A DNA stretch of 64,000 bases from Paenibacillus_AQ nitricinens (GTDB taxonomy: Bacteria > Bacillota > Bacilli > Paenibacillales > Paenibacillaceae): NCBI RefSeq assembly GCF_052056485.1, contig NZ_CP183948.1, positions 4,836,001 through 4,900,000 on the forward strand, in the 5' to 3' direction. Position 1 is the first letter of the stretch; every line of letters begins with the position of its first letter. A model generated the notes under the pieces. The model saw nothing but the letters and a program-made list of their open reading frames with translations, ran no database searches and had not been told where the DNA came from. Made by a program: the position numbers and the translations under genes. Shown piece by piece: positions 42,419 to 52,196 of this stretch.

Positions 42419-43330
42419 TTACACTTCTGAGATGTTGATCAGCGGTCTCAGTTGCTCAATGAATTCTCTATCTGCCAGGTCATCAGAGAAAGCTGTTGCG
42501 CTGCCTGAGGCAACACCTGCACGGAAAGCTTCCATTAAATCTCCAGTCAAAGAAAATGTGCCAACGAATCCAGCGATCATAGAATCGCCTGCGCCTACAG
42601 AATTTTTTACTGCTCCTTTTGGAGCATTGGCGTGGTATACCCCCTGTTCCGTAATGAACAAGGCACCTTCACCAGCCATTGAAACTAACACATGCTTCGC
42701 GCCAGCTTCGAGCAGCTTACGACCATAAGTAATAATTTCTTCCTTAGTCTCTATCGTAACGCCGAATAGCTCTGCAAGCTCATGATGATTAGGCTTAACG
42801 AGCAACGGCTGATGAGGAAGTGCCTTTTTTAGCGCTGAACCTGTAGTATCAATGACAAATTCGGCCTCTCTTTGCTTGCATACAGATATCAACCTGTCAT
42901 AGAAATCAGCACCCAGTGAAGGAGGAACACTTCCGGACAATATCACAACATCACCTGCATTCAGAACAGCCATCTTCTGTAATAATGCCTCTGCCTCCGT
43001 ATCTCGGATGACAGGCCCTGCACCATTAATCTCCGTTTCCTCTCCATGCTTAAGCTTGATATTAATTCGGGTATCATCAGAAACAAATACAAAATCACTT
43101 GAAATCGACTCTTTCCGCAACCATTCCTCAATATATCGTCCAGTGAATCCACCAAGGAAGCCTATAGCTTTATTCTGAACCTCAAGCTGATTTAACACGC
43201 GTGATACGTTGATCCCTTTACCTCCAGGAAGCTTCAAATCACGTTTCATCCGGTTCAAGCCACCTAGTCTCAAATCTTCAACTTCCACGATGTAATCGAT
43301 GGAAGGATTAAGCGTTACTGTATAGATCAT
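42419..43330 (-). CDS. fruK: 1-phosphofructokinase
   Basis: Cytoplasmic PfkB-family kinase, 303 aa, phosphorylating fructose 1-phosphate to fructose 1,6-bisphosphate. Motifs TVTLNPSIDYIVEV, KLPGGKGINVSRVL, KPNHHELAELFG and the catalytic GAGDSMIAGF. TTGAGGGATAATT precedes the ATG. Between fruR and fruA. Confidence 0.97.
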   Translation of the reverse strand: MIYTVTLNPSIDYIVEVEDLRLGGLNRMKRDLKLPGGKGINVSRVLNQLEVQNKAIGFLGGFTGRYIEEWLRKESISSDFVFVSDDTRINIKLKHGEETEINGAGPVIRDTEAEALLQKMAVLNAGDVVILSGSVPPSLGADFYDRLISVCKQREAEFVIDTTGSALKKALPHQPLLVKPNHHELAELFGVTIETKEEIITYGRKLLEAGAKHVLVSMAGEGALFITEQGVYHANAPKGAVKNSVGAGDSMIAGFVGTFSLTGDLMEAFRAGVASGSATAFSDDLADREFIEQLRPLINISEV

Positions 43331-43476
43331 AATTATCCCTCAATTATTTTGGTTTTCTAAGCCATAGATTACCGGCTAAACATGCGGCAAATGTAATTTC
43401 TCCAAACGATCTTACAATGATTCCATACCACTCAAATTAAAACATTTTCTAACCGTAGAACAGCCTCCACCTAGGG

Positions 43477-44241
43477 TCATACCAGCGAGAAATCCACACC
43501 CATTTGCGTAATCTCACGGATGAACTTGTCAGATGCACCAGAATCAATAATGCAGTGATCCATTTCCGTCACGTCGGCAACCTTACAGAAGGATACTTGA
43601 CCGAGCTTGCTATGATCAGCCAGAAGAATTACTTGCTTTGCAACCGAGATCATCTTACGCTTGGTCGCTGCTTCAAGCATATTAGGTGTAGTGATTCCTT
43701 CTCTTAAGTCTAATCCGTTGGTTGCAAGAAATGTTTTATCCACTCTTACCATCTCTAAAGAGCGCTCAGTCATCGGTCCTACAAAAGCCAATGTATCCGG
43801 TCGCAACATTCCGCCTGTAATTGAGACTTCTATATTGCGACAATCCCGCAGTTCATTAAGCGCCATAATTGAATTCGTAATGACTTTTATATTAGAAAAA
43901 GCCCTCAGCTCTTTAGCAATCTGAAGCGTTGTGGTTCCAGCATCCAGCAGAATAGCATCGCCTTCCTGAATCATCTCTACAGCCTTGCGTGCTATCCTCT
44001 GCTTCTCATCCAACAATCGATCTTCCTTATCTGGATAAGCCGCCTCAAAGTTAACGCTCTGCAGGGATACTGCACCCCCGTGCGTTCGTTTCAGCAACTT
44101 GGCTTCTTCAAGCTCTTTCAGGTCACGGCGCACAGTAGACTCCGATACGCCCAGTTCCTGACTTAGCTCCTGTACCGAAGCTCTTGAATTCTTTTCCACA
44201 AATAGCACGATTCTTTGTTTTCTTTCTTCCTCAAACAACAT
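43477..44241 (-). CDS. fruR: DeoR-family repressor of the fructose operon
   Basis: Cytoplasmic regulator, 254 aa: N-terminal winged helix (ELSQELGVSESTVRRDLKEL) and a C-terminal sugar-phosphate-sensing domain (LDAGTTTLQIAKEL, TNSIMALNEL, LADHSKLGQVSF). AAAGGAG precedes the ATG. It heads the fru operon, 146 bases before fruK, and likely answers to fructose 1-phosphate. Confidence 0.95.
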   Translation of the reverse strand: MLFEEERKQRIVLFVEKNSRASVQELSQELGVSESTVRRDLKELEEAKLLKRTHGGAVSLQSVNFEAAYPDKEDRLLDEKQRIARKAVEMIQEGDAILLDAGTTTLQIAKELRAFSNIKVITNSIMALNELRDCRNIEVSITGGMLRPDTLAFVGPMTERSLEMVRVDKTFLATNGLDLREGITTPNMLEAATKRKMISVAKQVILLADHSKLGQVSFCKVADVTEMDHCIIDSGASDKFIREITQMGVDFSLV

Positions 44242-44559
44242 CGTGGTTCGCTCCTTTTATTTACAGTGCTGTCCCATTTATTAAATGCGCTTATCTTTGG
44301 AATTTCATGACCATTATTTGATTATATATGACTGTTATTGATCATTTGTGCTCGTTTATGATTTTAACAGCGTTTTCATCATCTGTAAAGCGCTTTAACA
44401 TTAAAAATGATGCTTCGGGAAAATGTAATAAATGGAATGATTTCATCCTACGTCCAAGGTGAAACAGGCCCATTAGAAAATTACATACCAATTGCCTATC
44501 TCATCACTGGAGTTTAAAACATATTAATACTACATATAGGAAAAAGCGGGTGATCAGAA
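44242..44559. other. fruR upstream region with operator-like repeats
   Basis: Near-repeats GACCATTATTTGAT (44309-44322) and GACTGTTATTGAT (44330-44342) lie 21 bases apart, and TGTAAAGCGCTTTAACA (44384-44400) is a cre-like palindrome with a perfect AAAGCGCTTT core. These fit FruR autoregulation and CcpA control. No gene visible. Confidence 0.5.
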
Positions 44560-44847
44560 ATGGCCAACGGAAGAAACAACAAAAAAATGGGCGGTAACAG
44601 CAACACTAAGCGTAATGGAAATAGTAGTGGAAATAACAACGGGAACGGCACTAGTGAGGAAAATGCAGAATTAAGCGCTGAAGATTATGAAATCATTGCT
44701 GCCGCACTGGCCACTTTAGGGGAATTTTTTGCTTTTTTATCTCTCGTCAAGGCGAGACAAGTTACGAAGGAAACCGGAGGCGAAATTGAAGTGCCAGAAA
44801 TATTCACCCTATCCACAAAGAAACCTTCTAGACGGAAGTTAAGATAA
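44560..44847 (+). CDS. Hypothetical Asn/Gly-rich protein
   Basis: 95 aa. Residues 1-35 are a basic Asn/Gly/Ser-rich low-complexity tail; residues ~38-62 form a hydrophobic helix (IIAAALATLGEFFAFLSLVK) that could touch the membrane; the C-terminus is Lys/Arg-rich. Family not recognised. GCGGGTGATC precedes the ATG; codon use and reading frame look genuine. Confidence 0.65.
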   Translation: MANGRNNKKMGGNSNTKRNGNSSGNNNGNGTSEENAELSAEDYEIIAAALATLGEFFAFLSLVKARQVTKETGGEIEVPEIFTLSTKKPSRRKLR

Positions 44848-45054
44848 TCTACGAAGCCCCCAAGAATCGAAATGATGATGTTATGGTTATGAGTTGTGAC
44901 CTCTTACTTGGCGTAGCCTTAGCCATATGAACACCCTCCACGGATATGCCAAGAACTACCTAAAGGGGAGTAAAGCACATTTTTGAATCAAGACATGTGA
45001 ATTAGGGTTATTAAACTACATAGATTATTATTTTAAACTTGGGGGATGTTCCTA

Positions 45055-46155
45055 TTGCAACAACAGAAATATTTTCGGACAAGTCTTGCTATTATCGCTT
45101 TTTTACTTATTTTGTACTTGGGCTCCAAAGTAATGTTTCTATTCGCACCACTGGCTGCCATTATCAGATTATTACTCGTTCCTATGGTACTATCAGGTTT
45201 CATGTACTACTTGTTACGACCTTTAGTAAGGCTTCTTGAGAAAAGAAAATTAAACAGGGCCTTCTCCATCCTGCTCATTTATTTCCTGTTTGCCGGATTG
45301 TTTATCCTCTTCTGGATTTTAGTCTGGCCGACGCTGCAAGAACAAATTCAGAACTTTATTGATAACACTCCTTATCTCGTTGAGGGACTACAGGATCAGT
45401 TCAATGCATTAAAGGATAATCCGACATTGTCACGGTTTTTCCAAGGGGACTCCGACATAGCTGCCCGTATATCAGAATATCTTAGCGAGGCTATTACTTG
45501 GGTGACCAATTCGATGTCTAATTTGATCGGCGTAGTTTCCAGCATTGTTATTCTAATCGCTACCTTGCCCATCATTCTGTATTACATGCTAAAAGATGAC
45601 TATAAGCTATCACCAAAACTACAAGGCTTAATCCCTAGAAAATACCGTAAGGAAGGTAAAGAGATGTTCGGGGATATCGACAGCGCACTGAGCAGTTTCA
45701 TTGTCACACGCGTGGTGCTAAACGTCGTACTCGGTATTATGTTGTATATCGGTTTCCTTATCATAGGTCTCCCTTATTCGCTATTGCTGGCAATCATTTC
45801 AATACCGCTCAATTTCATTCCTTATGTGGGTTCTTTCCTTGCGGGAGTACCCGTAGTTATTGTTGGATTCATTGAATCACCCACGATGGCGATATGGTCG
45901 CTGGTCGTCATATTCATTGCACAGCAAATCCAAGATAATGTACTCTCACCGATCATTTACGGCAAATCATTAGATGTGCATCCACTGACCACGGTCCTTC
46001 TTGTTCTTATAGGTGGGGATTTTTACGGTATTATTGGTGTGCTTATTGCGCTGCCCGTTTATATGATTGCCAAAATAATTTTTTTACGAGTGTATGAGAT
46101 TATTGTTGCAGATCGAGAGGAAGAGGCTGAGCCTCTCAAGCATGAGAATCTATAG
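45055..46155 (+). CDS. AI-2E family transporter
   Basis: Integral membrane protein, about 366 aa, seven to eight hydrophobic segments with the characteristic soluble stretch PTLQEQIQNFIDNTPYLVEG after the third and GLPYSLLLAIISIPLNFIPY plus IYGKSLDVHPL towards the end. Members were named from TqsA-type autoinducer export; others are ion antiporters, so the substrate is open. GGGGG at 45041-45045 lies against an in-frame ATG (45046) but nine bases from TTG 45055, which is therefore preferred. Confidence 0.92.
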   Translation: MQQQKYFRTSLAIIAFLLILYLGSKVMFLFAPLAAIIRLLLVPMVLSGFMYYLLRPLVRLLEKRKLNRAFSILLIYFLFAGLFILFWILVWPTLQEQIQNFIDNTPYLVEGLQDQFNALKDNPTLSRFFQGDSDIAARISEYLSEAITWVTNSMSNLIGVVSSIVILIATLPIILYYMLKDDYKLSPKLQGLIPRKYRKEGKEMFGDIDSALSSFIVTRVVLNVVLGIMLYIGFLIIGLPYSLLLAIISIPLNFIPYVGSFLAGVPVVIVGFIESPTMAIWSLVVIFIAQQIQDNVLSPIIYGKSLDVHPLTTVLLVLIGGDFYGIIGVLIALPVYMIAKIIFLRVYEIIVADREEEAEPLKHENL

Positions 46156-46184
46156 CACTTACGACGGAATGAAGTTCCATTAAT

Positions 46185-46222
46185 AAAAAAAGGTACGTCT
46201 CCGATTAGAGATGTACCTTTTT
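46185..46222. terminator. Bidirectional terminator
   Basis: AAAAAAAGGTAC...GTACCTTTTT with a mostly paired centre; serves the converging genes at 46155 and 46248. Confidence 0.9.
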
Positions 46223-46247
46223 GTGCTTCTTTATAGGATTACTGAAA

Positions 46248-46652
46248 TTAACCTCGTAAGGAACGAACTACAAATATGTGATTGCCTTTCATAAGGTTCT
46301 GTCCATCTTGAAGTGTAACTGAACCTTTGGTATGCGAAATGATGGTCGTATTCAGAGCAATCAGCCGATCTTCTTTCCAGACACTTACAGCCGATTTAAA
46401 ATATACTGCATTATCAAATTGCTGCCGTTCCCTCATCACATAACCCACAGAATGCAAGACTGGAGGCAGTGCTCTTTCTCTAGGAGCCAAAGCTTTGATG
46501 ACCACAATATCCCGAAATGGCACAGCAATTTCCTGATGACCGATGACCGCTACAGAAGCGGAAAGATCCCATTTGCGCAGAATGCCTTTCATGATCGTGT
46601 AAGGTTCGTCGCCGCAGTACATGATAACCGGTTTACCAACCCAATGCTTCAT
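46248..46652 (-). CDS. Hypothetical protein
   Basis: 134 aa, soluble, mainly beta by appearance (many short hydrophobic strands), no signal peptide. N-terminus MKHWVGKPVIMYCGDEPYTI. Family not recognised. GGGGGAGGGAG precedes the ATG. It follows ung by 31 bases on the same strand and may be cotranscribed. Confidence 0.75.
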   Translation of the reverse strand: MKHWVGKPVIMYCGDEPYTIMKGILRKWDLSASVAVIGHQEIAVPFRDIVVIKALAPRERALPPVLHSVGYVMRERQQFDNAVYFKSAVSVWKEDRLIALNTTIISHTKGSVTLQDGQNLMKGNHIFVVRSLRG

Positions 46653-46683
46653 AGCTCCCTCCCCCTTCCCAACATCCCATTAG

Positions 46684-47352
46684 CTATAAGTCCGAAATGA
46701 ACCAATCGATCCCTTTCATTCCCTTCGACTCCCAAAACTGATTAACCTTCGAAAAAGGTCGACTACCGAAAAATCCACGATACGACGAAAGCGGGCTCGG
46801 ATGTGGAGATTGAATCACCTCATGACGACTTTGGTCTATGAAGGCGCCTTTTTTTTGCGAATGACTTCCCCATAAAATAAAAACTATCGGCGTAGTTCTT
46901 TCATTTAACTTCTTCATTATGGTGTCTGTGAATGTCTCCCAGCCTAGACCTTTATGAGAATTCGGCTCTCCCTCACGTACCGTTAATACCGAGTTGAGCA
47001 TAAGCACTCCCTGTTCTGCCCATCCCATTAAAGAACCATGATTTGGAATCGGAACACCGATATCCTCATTTAGCTCCGTATAAATATTACGCAGAGAAGG
47101 GGGTATACGCACCCCCGGATTTACTGAGAAGCTTAAACCGTGAGCTTGTCCCGCTCCATGGTAAGGATCCTGTCCCAGAATAACGACCCGTGTCGCGCTA
47201 TAAGGCGTAAGCTTTAACGCCGTAAACAATAATTCTTTTGGCGGATAGACTGTGTGTTCCTTATATTCACTATCTAGCTTAGCCATTAGCTCCAGAAAAT
47301 AGGGCTTTTGCATTTCATTCTGTAATACCTCATCCCAATCGTTTCCAAACAT
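46684..47352 (-). CDS. ung: Uracil-DNA glycosylase
   Basis: Cytoplasmic base-excision repair enzyme, 222 aa, the usual length. Water-activating loop VILGQDPYHGAGQAHGLSFS with the catalytic Asp, and the minor-groove loop HPSPLSSYRGFFG with the key His. ATG at 47352 has GGAGGAG eight bases ahead; the open frame runs further but overlaps the RNase H gene. Confidence 0.97.
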   Translation of the reverse strand: MFGNDWDEVLQNEMQKPYFLELMAKLDSEYKEHTVYPPKELLFTALKLTPYSATRVVILGQDPYHGAGQAHGLSFSVNPGVRIPPSLRNIYTELNEDIGVPIPNHGSLMGWAEQGVLMLNSVLTVREGEPNSHKGLGWETFTDTIMKKLNERTTPIVFILWGSHSQKKGAFIDQSRHEVIQSPHPSPLSSYRGFFGSRPFSKVNQFWESKGMKGIDWFISDL

Positions 47353-47396
47353 CCCCAATTCTCCTCCTCTAGCCGAAACCCAGAGCCTTACTGCAA

Positions 47397-48059
47397 CTAT
47401 TTCCGACCATAATCTGCTTTGATTTCGCCCCACTCTTTGGTCTGCCACTTTAGCACTTTATTGTCATATGTATTGGTTTGCAACCAACGTTCTGCCCGAT
47501 CAATAAGCACCCATATTTCCTCTGTTGAAGCATCGCGTGGCAAGGTTGTAGCCACCTTCTTCTGCTTTACCCATTTCATTGCATTCACAGAGTCACTGTA
47601 GACCGTTCTATTACTTCCCTCTTTCTTCAGGAGCGCCAAGGCATGCACAATCGCTAAAAATTCACCTAAATTATTAGTGCCCTTTTTAATCGGCCCACAA
47701 GAGAAAATAATATCTCCAGTTTGTGTATCCACGCCTTTGTATTCGACAGGACCCGGATTGCCACGCGTACCTACATCCACAGAAATACTGTCGTAATCGA
47801 TTTCCGCTGAAGTCTCCACTGTAGCGCTTCGTTTAAAAGAATTTTTCCCCTTAGATTTAGCCGCACTGGTTGCCGATGCCCCAGTTCCCCAATTGCCTTT
47901 CCAACCTGCTTTGTAAGCCGCATCTGCTGCCGCTTTAGATTCATAAGATTTATATTTAGCTCCGGTATAATGATCCGTCTGCGCCTGACATTCTGCCCAA
48001 GTGCTATAGACTCCCGGTTGCTTGCCTTCCCATACTACATAATATTTCTGTTTAGCCAT
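47397..48059 (-). CDS. Ribonuclease H with viroplasmin domain
   Basis: Cytoplasmic enzyme, 220 aa, cutting RNA in RNA-DNA hybrids. Residues 1-50 are a caulimovirus viroplasmin-like hybrid-binding domain (KYYVVWEGKQPGVYSTWAEC), then a Lys/Ser/Ala linker, then RNase HI (~75-220) with acidic residues in SVDVGTRGNPG, NNLGEFLAI, VYSDSVNAMKWV and KADYGRK. AAAAGGAGC precedes the ATG. Confidence 0.93.
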   Translation of the reverse strand: MAKQKYYVVWEGKQPGVYSTWAECQAQTDHYTGAKYKSYESKAAADAAYKAGWKGNWGTGASATSAAKSKGKNSFKRSATVETSAEIDYDSISVDVGTRGNPGPVEYKGVDTQTGDIIFSCGPIKKGTNNLGEFLAIVHALALLKKEGSNRTVYSDSVNAMKWVKQKKVATTLPRDASTEEIWVLIDRAERWLQTNTYDNKVLKWQTKEWGEIKADYGRK

Positions 48060-48368
48060 TGGTATAGCTCCTTTTCCGCCTTAACTTATTGTAATCTAAA
48101 ATGCTTCTTCACCAAAAGCAGAATGTTATTTTTCGTGAATTTCTTCGAATAATTCATATTTTCCAGGTCATACTATACGCCAGAGATGTCCAGGCCTATA
48201 TTACCATTTGTAGAATGATCGGTAAATATTATTGTGTCCACAAGCAGAAATACCTTCAGCGTCCCTCAAGGACGGTAAGCGTTTGTGCTTACACCACATT
48301 AATACTAACTAATCAGTCTATATTAAGCTCGTAGGATATCAGTACAATTACTCAGGGAGGTTATACAG
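48060..48368. other. Gap between RNase H and lipoprotein genes
   Basis: Holds a truncated palindromic element (48241-48292) and the lipoprotein promoter region; no gene seen. Confidence 0.5.
48241..48292 (+). repeat. Truncated palindromic element (copy F)
   Basis: Retains the 5' domain only: CGTCCCTCAAGGACGGTAAG between AAGCAGAAAT and GTTTGTGCTT; the long AT-rich hairpin is missing. Confidence 0.65.
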
Positions 48369-48941
48369 ATGAGAAAGATAGCAAGCGTAGCCGCAGTATT
48401 TGCAATTGTGCTGTTGGTCGGATGCGGAAACTCAACCAATAACAATGCCAACGTTACCCCTACCGCCACTACTACACCTGGTAACACCAATAACGCTGGC
48501 AACACTAATAACACCACTGATGCTGTAACCTCAGCGTCGGTAGTAGATAATGAAGAGGCCTTTAAAAAGGCTATCAGTGCGGACGGTACTTGGATTGCTG
48601 CTACGCTGAAAGACTTAACCTTCACCGAGGATCTCGTGCTGGACGGACAATTCACGAATAAAGATGAACCTGCTCGAAAAATCGCTCTCTACACACAAGA
48701 TGCAAATCACAATATCACTAACTCTTATAAACTAACAGCACCAAAACTTACGATCAAAAGTAAAAATGCCCGTATTCAAGGCGGCACATTTATTGGTGAT
48801 GTGTACGTAGAAGCGGAAGGCTTCAGCTTAGTAAATGCAACGGTTGAAGGGAATGTTTACTTCACAGATGCTAAGTATCAATCCACCTTCGACACCTCGG
48901 ATCAAGGAAAAGTTACGGGTGTTACAGAAGTGAAACAATAA
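48369..48941 (+). CDS. Lipoprotein of unknown function
   Basis: Exported lipoprotein, 190 aa, lipobox LVGC (Cys19), then an Asn/Thr-rich spacer to ~60. The rest contains TLKDLTFTEDLVLDGQFTN and stacked short strands (LTIKSKNARIQGGTFIGDVY, VNATVEGNVYF) that look like a right-handed beta-solenoid or bactofilin-type repeat. CAGGGAGG precedes the ATG. Role unknown. Confidence 0.85.
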   Translation: MRKIASVAAVFAIVLLVGCGNSTNNNANVTPTATTTPGNTNNAGNTNNTTDAVTSASVVDNEEAFKKAISADGTWIAATLKDLTFTEDLVLDGQFTNKDEPARKIALYTQDANHNITNSYKLTAPKLTIKSKNARIQGGTFIGDVYVEAEGFSLVNATVEGNVYFTDAKYQSTFDTSDQGKVTGVTEVKQ

Positions 48942-48982
48942 GGTTGTCGCTCAAGCGGAAGCAGCTACACCTCTTATATTTC

Positions 48983-49026
48983 AAAAAAATGCTCTCCAGT
49001 TCAATCAGACTGGAGAGCATTTTTTT
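48983..49026. terminator. Bidirectional terminator
   Basis: ATGCTCTCCAGT / ACTGGAGAGCAT stem flanked by A7 and T7, between converging genes. Confidence 0.95.
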
Positions 49027-49027
49027 A

Positions 49028-49600
49028 TTATTCCTGATAAAATCCATTTTTAAAAAAGTGATACCATCCATCAACTTTTTCTAATGGCATTACCTTTAAC
49101 TTCTTCAAGATTTCCCTTGTAAATTCCAATGCCGCCGTACCATTTGCAGTAATGATATCGTCACTGGAAACGGTCTGTTTTTCTAAAAAATTTGCCTGTC
49201 CTTTATAATTAGGAGCGAACTCTTTTAAGTAATCTAATGAATTTCCAGTGTGAGGAATGTTATCTAAATATCCATGTTCTGCCAAAAAGGTTGATGCATC
49301 GCATATAGCAGCTATAGGAGTTCTATTCTGTATACAACTTTCAATCACTGGAGTAATCGCTGAATTATCTTTCCAGCCCGTACCCCCAATTAAAATTAAC
49401 ATTTCAAACTGGGAGGGGATATTGTCTAGATGATAATCTGGAATAACAGTAAATCCGCCCATAGATTGTACATTGTCGCTATTTAAAGAAACTGTCTTCA
49501 CTTTGTATTCACTTTCTGGCTTGTTTAGTTCGGCACTTATATAGCCAGCTTCCCAATCCGCATATCCATTAGAAATAAAAATCAATACTTCTTTTTTCAT
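49028..49600 (-). CDS. DJ-1/PfpI-family protein
   Basis: Cytoplasmic, 190 aa. Class I glutamine-amidotransferase-like fold with the nucleophile elbow AAICDASTFLAEHGYLD and an N-terminal FISNGYADWEAGY acid. Resembles YdeA-type members, whose activity is not well defined. Starts directly at the stop of the AlkC-like gene, so cotranscribed with it. Confidence 0.9.
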   Translation of the reverse strand: MKKEVLIFISNGYADWEAGYISAELNKPESEYKVKTVSLNSDNVQSMGGFTVIPDYHLDNIPSQFEMLILIGGTGWKDNSAITPVIESCIQNRTPIAAICDASTFLAEHGYLDNIPHTGNSLDYLKEFAPNYKGQANFLEKQTVSSDDIITANGTAALEFTREILKKLKVMPLEKVDGWYHFFKNGFYQE

Positions 49601-50713
49601 TTACTGCCCCCCCTCAAGTTTCAACAACGTATCTGCAACTTCCCGCCCGTTAACCAACAATACAATCCGATGTTCCCCGGGATAATGACGACGAGTGGTT
49701 AAATTCGCCCAACGATGCGTCCGTTTACCTGACAGAATTGTACCCCCAGGTACTGTTTTATCCGAAAGTAAGAAAGATTTACGAGAGGTTCGACCTGTAG
49801 CCTTCACGAAATAGATGCCATATTCTATTCGAACACGGGCAGGAGTTCCTTCACAAACTTGAAGTTTGTATTGTAATTCAGAGTCTTCTCCAATTCGCAA
49901 TAGGGTAGGATCAATCGTGATAGAAGCACTCGTTATTAGGGGTGTTGCTTCATCTGTTTGCTCTGCATATCCGAATAAAGCCATAATCTCCGGATTCGCT
50001 TTACGGATTAAAGAACGACAACCATGCCGCACAATCCAGTCCGTGAGGGCATTTGTCCCTATCCAGCGTCGAGCGGTTTCAAGCACCACCTCGGGGTGAT
50101 CCTTCGCAATGTCGTTCAAATTGTTGGCTACACTCTTGCGCACATATAGGGAAGAATCCGCCTTAAGCTGCTCAAGTACAGGCAGCACCGGGGCTGGATC
50201 AAGCTTAAACATCGGGAGCGCCTGTCCCCATGGCAGACGAGGGCGACAACCCTCACTTGCTAACCGGCGCACATGCTCATCGGGATGTTTGGACCATACT
50301 AGCATTTGCGCCATCATCCGCTCCGGTTCACGCAAGAGAAAGGGTCTAACTGCAAACTCTGCTGACGACTTTGGTGTGAACCTTTCCAGCGCCTGCATAG
50401 ATAGCTCCCAATGCTCAGCCCCTTGACCAAATACCTCTACAAAATCCGGAAAGATCAAGTATGGAAATCCCACACAATCCTCAGTAATAGCGGTCAAAAT
50501 CGCCAGCGCATCCTCATAAGGAAGCTGTAAATGATTTCCCAATGTCTCTGTAATCCGCCGCATCCTTGCCTTCAGTTCGAGTGTTTCCCAAGGTTCCGTC
50601 ATAGCCGACATCACAAACGCATCTGTGTCAAATACACTATGTACACTGCGAATCTTTTCGCCGAAATGATGCAGAAATTGTTCATTGTACATTGCTTTTA
50701 AAGGTTCAGCCAT
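49601..50713 (-). CDS. DNA alkylation repair protein (AlkC/AlkD-like)
   Basis: Cytoplasmic HEAT-repeat DNA glycosylase family, 370 aa. Residues ~1-245 are HEAT-like helices with RRLASEGCRPRLPWGQ and YVRKSVANNLNDIAKDHPE, the family core; residues ~260-370 form an Ig-like beta domain (RIEYGIYFVKATGRTSRKSF, GEHRIVLLVNG), the arrangement known for AlkC. Expected to remove 3-methyladenine-type lesions. Gene ends at the start of the DJ-1 gene. Confidence 0.9.
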   Translation of the reverse strand: MAEPLKAMYNEQFLHHFGEKIRSVHSVFDTDAFVMSAMTEPWETLELKARMRRITETLGNHLQLPYEDALAILTAITEDCVGFPYLIFPDFVEVFGQGAEHWELSMQALERFTPKSSAEFAVRPFLLREPERMMAQMLVWSKHPDEHVRRLASEGCRPRLPWGQALPMFKLDPAPVLPVLEQLKADSSLYVRKSVANNLNDIAKDHPEVVLETARRWIGTNALTDWIVRHGCRSLIRKANPEIMALFGYAEQTDEATPLITSASITIDPTLLRIGEDSELQYKLQVCEGTPARVRIEYGIYFVKATGRTSRKSFLLSDKTVPGGTILSGKRTHRWANLTTRRHYPGEHRIVLLVNGREVADTLLKLEGGQ

Positions 50714-50801
50714 GGTGTATCCCTCTTTTTCTTCTATAGATCATCAGATTTAATCTGTAATGGAATCGTAGCACACCCAATTTGACAACTGTATGTCAAC
50801 T

Positions 50802-51461
50802 TCAGCCGCTCCCTAAATTAAGAATATCAACCTGCCTTGTCTTGAGATTAATAATGCGACTTCTCGTATCATTGCTCGAAATATAAATAGGTTCTCCGGT
50901 AGCGTCAATCCAATAAGAGATGGGAATCGAGATGCCACAATTTCGGTAAGATCCGTCCGCATGGCTTGTCCCCATAATCATCGTGTTATATTTCACGGCA
51001 ATTCTAGTGGCTTCCTCGATCCATAATGCAAACTGTTCTTCACTGAACATGCCTACCCCAATCGGATGCGCGATGAAATCCAACGACTCTGCTTGCCCCT
51101 CCAAACCAACGTATCCTTGCAGCAGTTCCACACATAGCAAATAACCAAACCTGAGACCTTCCGTTTCCACTATAGACGGGCGATACAGCTGTTTATCCAT
51201 CGGAGATTTGGCTCGTTCCAAAATGATGTCCCCGGAAGGATGAATGATTAGCGCTCTATCCTTATTATTACTGTTCCTATATCCTGTAATAATTAGCTTG
51301 TTATACGTTTTGGCTAGTTCACATAAGGTCCTCACACTGGCTTCATCTGCAACATAACCTTCCGGATACAACACCGCGTCAAAAGAATCCGGTTCTTTTA
51401 GTTCCTTCAAAAGCTGCTCCAAATGGGGCTCATGATTGGGTTGAGCTACAAGTAATCTCAT
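50802..51461 (-). CDS. Carbon-nitrogen hydrolase (nitrilase-like) protein
   Basis: 219 aa, a little short for the family. The Glu-Lys-Cys triad can be placed in VLYPEGYV, LERAKSP and YLLCVELLQG. Substrate unknown; members act on amides or nitriles. GGAGGGGAAAT precedes the ATG. 16 bases after the hypothetical gene at 51478. Confidence 0.82.
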   Translation of the reverse strand: MRLLVAQPNHEPHLEQLLKELKEPDSFDAVLYPEGYVADEASVRTLCELAKTYNKLIITGYRNSNNKDRALIIHPSGDIILERAKSPMDKQLYRPSIVETEGLRFGYLLCVELLQGYVGLEGQAESLDFIAHPIGVGMFSEEQFALWIEEATRIAVKYNTMIMGTSHADGSYRNCGISIPISYWIDATGEPIYISSNDTRSRIINLKTRQVDILNLGSG

Positions 51462-51477
51462 ATTTCCCCTCCAACGG

Positions 51478-52008
51478 TTAATTAATTAGCACCTTCACCT
51501 GTTCTAAGCTTTGCTCTGCACGACTGTTCAAAGCTCTCTTATCTTTAAGGCCAAGCTCCTTAAGCTCATGTCCAGGGTCAATGACCATCGGCTGTGAAAT
51601 TACATTTTCGAGGATTTGTACAGCAACTTTGCAGGCCCCAAATAACAGCTCCTTTGAGATCACTTGTTTATGGGAGCCAATAATTCCAACCAGTTTCTCT
51701 GTGTAGATCAATCTAACCAGGCTATCCGCACTCATCATATTCCTCGAGGCAAAAGAAGATACCCTCTCCACAATCCAGCTGTCTTGATAGTTTCTCGATA
51801 AAGCGTCAAGTGCATTAATTGCATCCCAATCTCGGATCGACAACTGCCCGGCGTACGCCAAGGCCATTTCATTGAGCCATTCTATCTCTTGTTCTCTAGG
51901 AATTTCAAAACTCTTATATTCCTTAAGGAAACCTGCCTTATGCATATCCAAAAAATGACCCAGAAATTGTGTGTATAACTCCTTGGCTCTTTGTAGCTGT
52001 TCTGTCAT
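51478..52008 (-). CDS. Hypothetical helical protein
   Basis: 176 aa, soluble, mostly helical, no recognised motif. It overlaps no other gene and is followed 16 bases later by the nitrilase-like gene, so the two are probably one unit. Confidence 0.7.
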   Translation of the reverse strand: MTEQLQRAKELYTQFLGHFLDMHKAGFLKEYKSFEIPREQEIEWLNEMALAYAGQLSIRDWDAINALDALSRNYQDSWIVERVSSFASRNMMSADSLVRLIYTEKLVGIIGSHKQVISKELLFGACKVAVQILENVISQPMVIDPGHELKELGLKDKRALNSRAEQSLEQVKVLIN

Positions 52009-52196
52009 TTGGCGATCATCCTTTCACTACATAAATCATATCCGTCCGCAGGTTTCTTTTCAAACCAGACCAAATTTCGCATATTTTTGACCCAAATCAA
52101 GTAATTCCTCCTCAAAATCATCCGCAAATCGTGGTAAAATAGTTCCTTAGGATTATTTATATTCATAATGTTGAAGATATCACCGGAGGGAATACC

